Positions 15,629 to 23,700 of a DNA stretch of 50,115 bases are shown piece by piece. Source of the stretch: Kitasatospora indigofera (GTDB taxonomy: Bacteria; Actinomycetota; Actinomycetes; Streptomycetales; Streptomycetaceae); NCBI RefSeq assembly GCF_014655955.1, contig NZ_BNBO01000065.1, positions 1 through 50,115 of the forward strand, given 5' to 3'. The notes beneath the pieces were generated by a model. That model ran no database searches. It saw only the letters and a program-made list of their open reading frames with translations, and was not told the DNA's origin. A program made the position numbers and the translations under genes. Numbering within the stretch: the first letter of the stretch is position 1; each line of letters opens with the position of its first letter.

Positions 15629-18607
15629 ATGCAGATCCGGCTGACCGTCCTCCGACCGCGCAGCGGCCCGGCAGTCGCCGGGTCCGCCATTCCCTCCGTG
15701 GACGTGCTGGTCACCGCCCCCGTCGGCACGGCGCTCGGCGCCGTCGCGGGCGCTCTCGCGGGCGCCGTGGGCGTACGCGGCCCGCGCGCCGCCACCCATG
15801 TGCACCTGTACGCCGGGGCGCGCCGGGTGGACGAGCACGCCCTGATCGGCCACCCCCCGCTGCTCGACGGCGCCGTCCTCAGCCTGGGCGAACCCGACCC
15901 GACCGCCGACGACGACGCGCCCGACCCGGCCGCCGCCGAGCTGCGGGTCACCGGCGGCCCGGACGCCGGCGGCGTCCACCGGCTGCACGGCCGCGAGATC
16001 ACGGTGGGCCGCTCCAGCGAGGCCGACGTCCCGCTCGACGACCCGGACGTCTCCCGGCTGCACCTCGCCCTGCACCTGGAGACCGACGGCACGGTCACCG
16101 TCCGCGACCTCGGCTCCACCAACGGCACCACCCTGGACGGCCGCTTCATCAGCCCCGAGGAGGCCGTCCCGCTGGGCGAGCCCGGCCTGCTGCGGCTCGG
16201 CGAGTCCACCCTCCAGGTCAGCACCGCCGGGGCGGACACCGGGGAAGGCCCCGGCCTCCCCGCCCGGTCCGCCCTCCCGGACGGCCTCGGGCACCTCCAG
16301 CTCTCCGCGCCGATGGCCGCCCAACCCGTGCAGCCCGCCCCCGAGCCGCCGGCCGCCCCCGAGGCGCCCGCCGCCGGCCGGGCCCGCGCCCTGCTCTCCC
16401 GCCGCCTCGGCCTCGGCTCCGCCCCCGCCGACGCCGGCCGCGACAGCGCCGCCCAGCAGCACAGCGCCGCCCGCACCCGGCAGGCCGCCAACCAGCGCGA
16501 ACGCTGGCCCGACCCGGCCACCCTGCTGCTCAACGCGCTCGGCCCGGGCCCCCGGCTCTGGGAGCGCGGCCCGACCCACCCCGACGCGCTCACGCTGCGC
16601 CTGGGCACCGGCGACCGGCCGGGCGGCCCCGGCACCGCGCCCGGCACCCTGCTGCCCGCCGTCCCCGTCACCCTCGACCTGCAGACGGCCGGCAGCCTCG
16701 GCCTGGCCGGCCCGCGCGCCCGCCTCGACGCGCTCACCCGGGCCGTGGTCGCCCAGCTCGCCGCGCTGCACCCGCCGACCGGCCTCAGCCTGGTGGTGGT
16801 CGACGCCGACGCCGCCCGCCCGCCGCAGGAGCGCGCCGACACCTGGGCCTGGTCCCTGTGGCTGCCGCACCTGCGCCCCCAGCACGGACAGGACTGCCGG
16901 CTGCTGCTCGGCCTCGACGACGACCAGGCCACCGCCCGCCTGACCGAGCTGACCGCCCGCCTCTCCGCCCCCGACAGCGCCGCCGGCCTGCCCGCCACCG
17001 TCGTGCTGGTGGACGGCCGGCCCGGCACCGAGGCCGCCCGGCAGGCCCTGGAGCTGCTGCTGCGGCAGGGCCCCGGCGTCGGCGTGTTCCCGGTCTGCCT
17101 GGCCGAGCGGCCCGAGCTGCTGCCCGCCGGCCTGGGCGCCACCGCGGTGATCACCGGCGAGGTCGGCACCCACCTGACCGTCGACCGGCCGGTGGCCGGC
17201 GGCCGCGAGAGCGTCCAGGACGTCTCCTTGGACGCCGTCTCCGACCCGTGGGCGGAGCGCCTCGCCCGCGTCCTCGCCCCGCTGCGGGAGGCCACCCCCG
17301 CCACCCGCGGCCCGCTCCCCGAGTCCCTGCGGCTGCTGGACCTGCTCCAGCTCGACAGCGTCACCCCCGCCAAGCTCTCCGCCCGCTGGCAGGCGCTGCC
17401 CACCGGCATCGCCACCGCGACCGCCCTGATCGGCACCACCCGCGACGAGCTCTGCGCCGTCGACCTCGCCGACCCGGAGCTGACCCTGCCCTCCCCCGAC
17501 CCGGGCGGCCCGCACCTGCTGGCCGGCGGTGCCAGGGGCGCGGGCAAGACGGAGCTGCTGCGCTCCCTGATCGCCTCGCTCGCGGTCTCCGAGCGCCCCG
17601 ACCGGCTCACCGTGACGGTGATCGAGGGCCGCGCCCCCGCCGACGGCGACGAGCAGTCCGGACTGCGCGGCTGCACCGAGCTGCCGCACGTCACGGCCCA
17701 TGTGAACGCGGCCGCCGACCCCCGGCAGGCGCTGCTGACCGCCGAGGCGCTGCTCGACGAGCTGAGCCTGCGCGAGCAGCTCTTCGACGGCCTCGACTTC
17801 GCCTCCTGGCACGCCGCCCGCATCCTGGACGCCCGTGCCCTGGAGGCCGAGGTCCTGACCGGGCAGGGCGCGGGCGGGCCCAGCGGGCACGAGCACGGGG
17901 CCGGCCCGGACGAGGACACCGACCGGACCGCCCCCGTCCCCGCCCTGAGCACCGCCGCCCTGAGCGGCGCGGCCCTGAGCCCCGCCGCCGTCGGCGCCGC
18001 CACCTCCCCCGCGTCCTTCCCGGCCGGCGGCGAGCCCGGCGTCAAGGTCGGCCGCCCCCGCAACGGCTCGGCCCGGCCCGCCGCCGGCGGGCCCGCCGCA
18101 CCGCCGGCCCGGCTGATCGTCGCGGTCGACGACTACGACGCGCTGCTCGCCCCCACCTCCCCCGCCGGCCGGCCGCTCGCCCGGGCCCTGGCCGCGGTCG
18201 CCCGGCGCGGCGGCCCGCTCGGCGTCCACCTGGTGGTCACCACCGGGCAGCCCGAGGAGACGGCGGGCACCGAGGTGGACGAGGCCGCACTGCTGCGGAT
18301 CGCCCTGCGCACCGAGTACCCGTCCGACTCCGACCTGCTGATCCACCTCGGCGACGCCGCCGCGCTCGACGAGGACACCCCGGGCCGGGGCTACCTGCGG
18401 CTGCCGGACGGCGGGGTGTCGGCCTTCCAGACCGCCCGGATCAGCGGCCGCATCCCCCGGACGGCCACCCTGCGGCCCACCGTGGTCGCGATAGACCCGG
18501 CCCAGCTCGGCGCCCCGCCGGCCCGCCGGCCCGTCCGGGAGCTTGGCAACGGCCCGACCGACCTGGCCCTGCTGGCCAGCGCCCTGCAACGGGCCGCCGC
18601 CCGCTGA
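15629..18607 (+). CDS. FHA-domain FtsK/SpoIIIE (EccC-like) ATPase without membrane segments
   Basis: A 992-aa protein. Residues about 105-200 form a forkhead-associated domain with the phospho-threonine-binding set GRSS (127-130), SRLH (142-145) and GSTNGT (162-167). A region near 340-390 (TLDLQTAGSLGLAGPRARLDAL) resembles the ATPase-like module preceding the motor domains of EccC type VII secretion ATPases; it lacks a GKT/S. The single P-loop is GGARGAGKTELL (about 633-644) and the Walker B is LIVAVDDYD (about 829-837). Between them lies an Ala/Pro/Gly-rich insert (about 740-820). Unlike EccC, no transmembrane helices and no second or third motor module are present. The ATG at 15629 was chosen because upstream in-frame sequence is low-complexity. 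Its job is unknown; a reader of kinase output is the natural inference. Confidence 0.8.
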   Translation: MQIRLTVLRPRSGPAVAGSAIPSVDVLVTAPVGTALGAVAGALAGAVGVRGPRAATHVHLYAGARRVDEHALIGHPPLLDGAVLSLGEPDPTADDDAPDPAAAELRVTGGPDAGGVHRLHGREITVGRSSEADVPLDDPDVSRLHLALHLETDGTVTVRDLGSTNGTTLDGRFISPEEAVPLGEPGLLRLGESTLQVSTAGADTGEGPGLPARSALPDGLGHLQLSAPMAAQPVQPAPEPPAAPEAPAAGRARALLSRRLGLGSAPADAGRDSAAQQHSAARTRQAANQRERWPDPATLLLNALGPGPRLWERGPTHPDALTLRLGTGDRPGGPGTAPGTLLPAVPVTLDLQTAGSLGLAGPRARLDALTRAVVAQLAALHPPTGLSLVVVDADAARPPQERADTWAWSLWLPHLRPQHGQDCRLLLGLDDDQATARLTELTARLSAPDSAAGLPATVVLVDGRPGTEAARQALELLLRQGPGVGVFPVCLAERPELLPAGLGATAVITGEVGTHLTVDRPVAGGRESVQDVSLDAVSDPWAERLARVLAPLREATPATRGPLPESLRLLDLLQLDSVTPAKLSARWQALPTGIATATALIGTTRDELCAVDLADPELTLPSPDPGGPHLLAGGARGAGKTELLRSLIASLAVSERPDRLTVTVIEGRAPADGDEQSGLRGCTELPHVTAHVNAAADPRQALLTAEALLDELSLREQLFDGLDFASWHAARILDARALEAEVLTGQGAGGPSGHEHGAGPDEDTDRTAPVPALSTAALSGAALSPAAVGAATSPASFPAGGEPGVKVGRPRNGSARPAAGGPAAPPARLIVAVDDYDALLAPTSPAGRPLARALAAVARRGGPLGVHLVVTTGQPEETAGTEVDEAALLRIALRTEYPSDSDLLIHLGDAAALDEDTPGRGYLRLPDGGVSAFQTARISGRIPRTATLRPTVVAIDPAQLGAPPARRPVRELGNGPTDLALLASALQRAAAR

Positions 18608-18684
18608 GCCCTGCCCCGGCCGTACCCGGCGGCCGGCGAACAGGGCACGACGGGGCACGCGCAGCAGGCCCGGACGGACGCGAC

Positions 18685-18727
18685 GGCGGGGCGGGCGCGG
18701 CCCCCCTCCGGCCGCGCCCGCCCCGCC
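18685..18727. terminator. Bidirectional terminator, FHA-ATPase / CU044_5270 gene
   Basis: A perfect 18-bp GC stem (18685-18702 with 18710-18727), 7-nt loop, sits between convergent genes ending at 18607 and 18737. Confidence 0.8.
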
Positions 18728-18736
18728 CTCACCCGG

Positions 18737-19849
18737 TCAGCTCCGGCCCTGGTCCCCCGGCTTGCCGGGGACGTCCCCGGCCTTGTCGACGACGGCGCGC
18801 ACCTCGACCGAGCTCGGCGCCACCGCGTCGCCCTTCCTGCCGAGCGGGCCGTCCTTCAGCAGCACCTGCCGCACCCCGAGCAGCTCGTAGCCACCGGGCT
18901 CGACGATCCACTCGATCCGGCTGTCGCCGACCGCGAAGCCGACCGCCACCCCGTGCCGGCCCGCCGCGTCCGCCGCGTCGGGGGTCAGCGTCACCCCCGG
19001 GATCTTCGCGGCGGCCTGGTAGAGCGCCGACCGGACGGCCGGCGGGGTGATCTGCTCCATCAGCAGTTCGCCGATCATCTTGAAGGCCAGGCTGTCGGCG
19101 TGCTCGGGGCTCTTCCCGGGCCCGCTCGCCTCCCGGATCTGCTTCAGCAGCGCGTCGGCGTCGGTGGGCAGCTTCTCCAGGAAGCGGTAGGTCGGCGCGT
19201 CGAGGCTCGGGTGCGCGACCGGCGGCAGCTCCAAGCCGCCGTCCGGGCGGCCCGGCTTGCCGTCCTTGCCCGCGGCCGGGTGCCCCTGCTCCACCAGCAG
19301 CCCCGGCTTGCTGCCGTCCACCGAGAGCCAGATCTCCCGGGGGTGCAGCGGGCGCACCGTCGCCACCGAGCCGTCCGGTCCGCTGTACTCGACACCGGAG
19401 ACCAGCGTCCTGACGTAGACGAACTGGCCGTCCTTCACCTGGTCGGCCGGCTTCTTCGCGGCGGCCTGCGCCGCCTGGCCCAGCAGTTCCACCGCGCTCG
19501 CCGGCACGGCGTTCAGGACCGGCGCCTTCGCGCCGCCGGACTGCCCGGCGCCGTCCGGCTGCACAGCGGCCGACTGCGTCGCGCCCGCCGCCTGCCCCGG
19601 GGTGGCGCCGTTGCCGCCGGTGCCCAGCACCAGCGCCAGTGCCAGCCCGCCGACCATCGCGGGCATGGCGATCCAGCCGAGCTTGCGGTGGCGGCGCACG
19701 GCCGGGACCGGGCGCGCGGCGTCGGTGATCTCGTTCATCAGGTGTCCCCTCAACAGCTGGTGACGGTCCGCGGTGAGTTCCGGCTGCGCCGGGGCCGGCA
19801 ACAGGCTGCTCAGCTCCGCGCGCCCGTCGGTGTCGCGCTTGGCGTTCAT
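18737..19849 (-). CDS. CU044_5270-family membrane protein paired with ECF sigma factor
   Basis: A 370-aa protein. The first 50 residues are cytoplasmic, a transmembrane helix follows at about 58-80 (IAMPAMVGGLALALVLG), and the rest is an extracytoplasmic domain with ELLGQAAQAAA, GQFVYVRTLVSGVEY and a terminal RIEWIVEPGGYELLGVRQVL strand set. That is the pattern of actinobacterial CU044_5270 proteins, commonly encoded just after an ECF sigma factor. Its ATG overlaps the sigma stop by 4 nt, so the two are translationally coupled. A role as anti-sigma or signal sensor is an inference: no HxxxCxxC zinc anti-sigma motif is present in the N-terminal part. Confidence 0.8.
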   Translation of the reverse strand: MNAKRDTDGRAELSSLLPAPAQPELTADRHQLLRGHLMNEITDAARPVPAVRRHRKLGWIAMPAMVGGLALALVLGTGGNGATPGQAAGATQSAAVQPDGAGQSGGAKAPVLNAVPASAVELLGQAAQAAAKKPADQVKDGQFVYVRTLVSGVEYSGPDGSVATVRPLHPREIWLSVDGSKPGLLVEQGHPAAGKDGKPGRPDGGLELPPVAHPSLDAPTYRFLEKLPTDADALLKQIREASGPGKSPEHADSLAFKMIGELLMEQITPPAVRSALYQAAAKIPGVTLTPDAADAAGRHGVAVGFAVGDSRIEWIVEPGGYELLGVRQVLLKDGPLGRKGDAVAPSSVEVRAVVDKAGDVPGKPGDQGRS

Positions 19850-20484
19850 CGGCTCTTCTCCCGCATCGACCGGGCCGCTTCGGTGCGGCCACCCTGTACC
19901 TGTCCGCTGCCGTCACCGGGTTCCGTCCGGATCCGCGCCCCGGCCAATTCCTCCTGCGCCAGCTTCCGCAGCCGGGTCCGCGCCCTCGACAACCGCGAGC
20001 GCACCGTCCCCACCGGAACCCCCAGCGCCTGCGCCGCCCCGGCGTAGTCCAGCCCGGCCCAGACGCAGAGCGTGAACACCTCCCGCTCCCCGCGCCGCAG
20101 CCTGGCCAGCGCCCGGTGCGCCGCCGCCAGCTCCGCGCTGTCGTCGAGCCGGGACACCAGCTCGTCCGCGAAGTCGGGCACCACCTCCCGGGCCGGCATC
20201 CGCGCCAGCGCCGCCTGGTGCCGCCGGGCCGTCCGCGCGGTGTTGCGCAGCACGTTCGCCGCGATCCCGAACAGCCAGGGCCGTACGCTCTCCCCCTCCT
20301 CGCGCAGTTTCCCGCGCAGTCGCCAGGCCTCCAGGAAGGTCAGGGAGACGATGTCCTCGGCCATCGTCCAGTCCCCCGACGCCCGCACCGCGTAGCGGTA
20401 CAGGTCCCGGGCCTGCTCGTCGAACAGTTCCCCCAGCGCGCTCTGGTCCCCGGCTCGCAGCCGGGACCGTAGTGACAGTTCCAC
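19846..20484 (-). CDS. ECF-type RNA polymerase sigma factor
   Basis: Group IV sigma factor of 212 aa. Region 2 (about 13-80) contains ELFDEQARDLYRYAVRAS, DWTMAEDIVSLTFLEAWR and RPWLFGIAANVLRN. Region 4 (about 125-180) has RLRRGEREVFTLCVWAGLDYAGAAQALGVPVGTVRSRLSRAR, a clear helix-turn-helix. A 30-residue Gly/Arg-rich tail follows. It starts with GTG at 20484, and AGGGG just upstream serves as ribosome-binding site. The gene is followed with a 4-nt overlap by the CU044_5270 membrane protein gene. The target promoters are unknown; autoregulation is usual for this class but not shown here. Confidence 0.92.
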   Translation of the reverse strand: MELSLRSRLRAGDQSALGELFDEQARDLYRYAVRASGDWTMAEDIVSLTFLEAWRLRGKLREEGESVRPWLFGIAANVLRNTARTARRHQAALARMPAREVVPDFADELVSRLDDSAELAAAHRALARLRRGEREVFTLCVWAGLDYAGAAQALGVPVGTVRSRLSRARTRLRKLAQEELAGARIRTEPGDGSGQVQGGRTEAARSMREKSR

Positions 20485-20636
20485 ACCCCTACCTGTCCGC
20501 CCGGGCGGGCGGGTTCCCTGTGACCCGGGTCACCTCGACCGCTCCGGCGGGCACCCCGTCCGCCCGCGATCCCCGGGACATCGTGGCGGGTCCGGCCCGG
20601 GCGGGCCGCGCCGGGAGGGGCCGGGGACGCGGAAAA

Positions 20637-20675
20637 GGGTGAGGGCGGGACCGCAGTGCGGTCCCGCCCTCACCC
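20637..20675 (-). terminator. Intrinsic terminator downstream of gdhB
   Basis: A perfect 19-bp inverted repeat (20637-20655 with 20657-20675) around a single central base. Read on the minus strand it is followed at once by CTTTTCC. It lies 35 bp past the gdhB stop and is one of the few classical hairpin-plus-T terminators in the window. Confidence 0.88.
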
Positions 20676-20709
20676 GTCGGACCCGTCGCCGGGCCTCACG
20701 CCGTCAGCC

Positions 20710-23700
20710 TCAGCGCATCGAACCGGTGCGCAGCAGCGTGCGGATCACCCGCATCGCGACCGAGAGGCTGGACAGCTCGTAGTTGTCCGAACCCCTTATG
20801 TCGTCGAGGGTGCTCTTGGCGCGGTTGAGCAGGGTGGCGTTCAGCTCGGCCCAGGCGGTGTAGCGCTCCTCGGGGGTCGCGCCCTCGCCGCCGCAGGCCA
20901 GGATGTCGGCCGTGAGCGCCGCGTGGGCCGCGAAGAGGTCCTCGCGGATGGCCGCGCGGGCCATCGAGGACCAGCGGTCGACCCGCGGGAGCTCGATGAT
21001 GCGGTCCAGCAGGTGGGTGATCTGCAGGCGGTCGGCGAGGTCGTAGTAGAGGTCGGCGACCTCGGCCACGTCCTTGCCCGAGCGGTCCGCGACCTCGGTG
21101 ATGTCGAGGGTCGGGAAGGTCGAGGACAGGCCCGCGATCCGGGTGGCCAGGCCCTCCGGGACGCCGGCCCCGGCCAGCTCGTCGTAGACGTGCTCGAACC
21201 AGACCAGGTCCTCGCCGCGCAGCGGCTTGGGGAGCGAGCCCCAGACCTGGTTCACCCGGTCGTGGAAGAACTCGATGGTGCCGGCGATGTCCAGCGGCTG
21301 GCGGCGGTTGTTGAGCATCCACCGGGTGGCGCGCTCGACCAGGCGGCGCGAGTGCAGGCGCATCCGGGTCTGCGCCCGGGCGGAGACCTTGGTGTCCAGG
21401 CCCTCGATCTCGGCCCAGATGTCCTCCAGGCCGAACACGGCGCGGGCCGCGGTGTGGGTCCGGGCGATCTCCTCGTACGTCGCGCCGGTCTCCTCGCGGA
21501 GGCGGAACGCGAAGGTGCAGCCGCCGCGGTTGATCGTGTCGTTGACGATCAGGGTGGTGATGATCTCCCGGCGCAGGGCGTGGGCGTCGATCGCGTCGCC
21601 GAAGCGGGCCCGCAGGGCGCTGGGGAAGTACTCCTGGAGGGCGGTGCGGAAGTACGGGTCGTCGGGCAGCTCGGTGGCGAGCAGCTCGTCGGCCAGGGTG
21701 ATCTTGGTGTAGGCGAGCAGGACGGACAGCTCGGGCTGGGAGAGCCCGCGGCCGTTCTGCTGGCGCTCGCGGATCTGGCGCTCGGCGGGCAGGAACTCCA
21801 GGGCCCGGTCGAGCTGCCCGTCGGCCTCCAGCCGGTTGATCATCCGGGAGTGGACGTTCACCATGCTGACGGCCTGCGCGACGGCGTTGGCCAGCACCAC
21901 GTTCTGCGCGTAGTTGTTGCGCAGCACCAGGTGGCCGACCTCGTCGGTCATCTCGGCGAGCAGCTTGTTGCGCTGCTTGACCGTCATGTCGCCGTCGGCG
22001 ACGACCTGGTTGAGCAGGATCTTGATGTTGACCTCGTGGTCCGAGGTGTCGACGCCGGCCGAGTTGTCGATGGCGTCGGTGTTGATCCAGCCGCCGGTGG
22101 CCTCGGGGCCGCCGCTCGCCGCGTACTCGATCCGGCCGAGTTGGGTGCAGCCGAGGTTGCCGCCCTCGCCGACCACCCGGGCCCGCACGTCGCTGCCGTT
22201 GACCCGGATCGCGTCGTTGGCCTTGTCGCCGACCTCGGCGTTGGTCTCGGTGGAGGCCTTGACGTAGGTGCCGATGCCGCCGTTCCAGAACAGGTCGACG
22301 GGCGACTGCAGGATGGCCTTCATCAGCTCGGCCGGGGTCAGCCGGGCCTGCTCGATGCCGAGCACCGCCCGCGCCTGGGAGCTGAGCTGGATCGACTTGG
22401 CGCTCCGCGGGAAGACGCCGCCGCCGGTGGAGATCAGCGACTTGTCGTAGTCGTCCCAGGAGCTGCGGGGCAGGTCGAAGAGCCGGCGGCGCTCGGCGTA
22501 CGAGACGGCGGCGTCCGGGTTCGGGTCGAGGAAGATGTGCCGGTGGTCGAAGGCGGCGACCAGGCGGATGTGCTCGCTGAGCAGCATGCCGTTGCCGAAC
22601 ACGTCACCGGACATGTCGCCGATGCCGACGACGGTGAAGTCCTCGCTCTGGGTGTCGTGGCCCAGCTCGCGGAAGTTGCGCTTGACCGACTCCCAGGCGC
22701 CGCGGGCGGTGATGCCCATGCCCTTGTGGTCGTAGCCGGCCGAACCGCCGGAGGCGAACGCGTCGCCCAGCCAGAAGCCGTAGGACTCGGCGACGCCGTT
22801 GGCGATGTCCGAGAAGGTGGCGGTGCCCTTGTCGGCGGCGACCACCAGGTAGGTGTCGTCCTCGTCGTGGCGGACCACGTCCTGCGGGTGGACGACCTCG
22901 CCGGCCTTCAGGTTGTCGGTGATGTCGAGCAGCGCCGAGATGAAGGTCTTGTACGAGGAGATGCCCTCGGCCAGCCAGGCGTCGCGGTCCACCGACGGGT
23001 CGGGCAGCTGCTTGGCGACGAAGCCGCCCTTGGCGCCGACCGGGACGATGACGGTGTTCTTCACCATCTGGGCCTTGACCAGGCCGAGGATCTCGGTCCG
23101 GAAGTCCTCGCGCCGGTCGGACCAGCGCAGCCCGCCGCGGGCGACCTTGCCGAAGCGCAGGTGCACGCCCTCGACCTGCGGGGAGTAGACCCAGATCTCG
23201 AACGCGGGGCGCGGGGCCGGCAGGTCCGGGATGGCCTGGGGGTCGAACTTCATCGAGACGTAGCGGTGCCAGTCGCCGGTCTCGGAGGAGTGCTGGAAGA
23301 AGTTGGTCCGCAGGGTCGCCTGGATGAGGTGCAGGAAGGAGCGCAGGATGCGGTCCTCGTCCAGCGAGACGACCTCGTCGAGGGCGCCGGAGAGCTCCTC
23401 GACGATGCCCTCGGTCAGCTCCAGCGCGCCCAGCTGGTGGCTGGGGCTCAGGCGGGCCTCGAAGAGGTTGACCAGCAGGCGGGTGGTGTGGGCGTTGTTG
23501 CGGAGCGCGTCCTCCATGTAGTCCTGGGAGAACGTGCTGCCCGCCTGGCGCAGGTACTTGGCGTAGGCGCGCAGCATCATCGCCTGGCGCCAGGTCAGCC
23601 CGGCGGTCAGGACCAGGCCGTTGAAGCCGTCGTTCTCGGCCTGGCCGGTCCAAGTGGCCGCGAAGGCCTCCTGGACGCGCTCGCGGGCCTCGTCGGTCAG

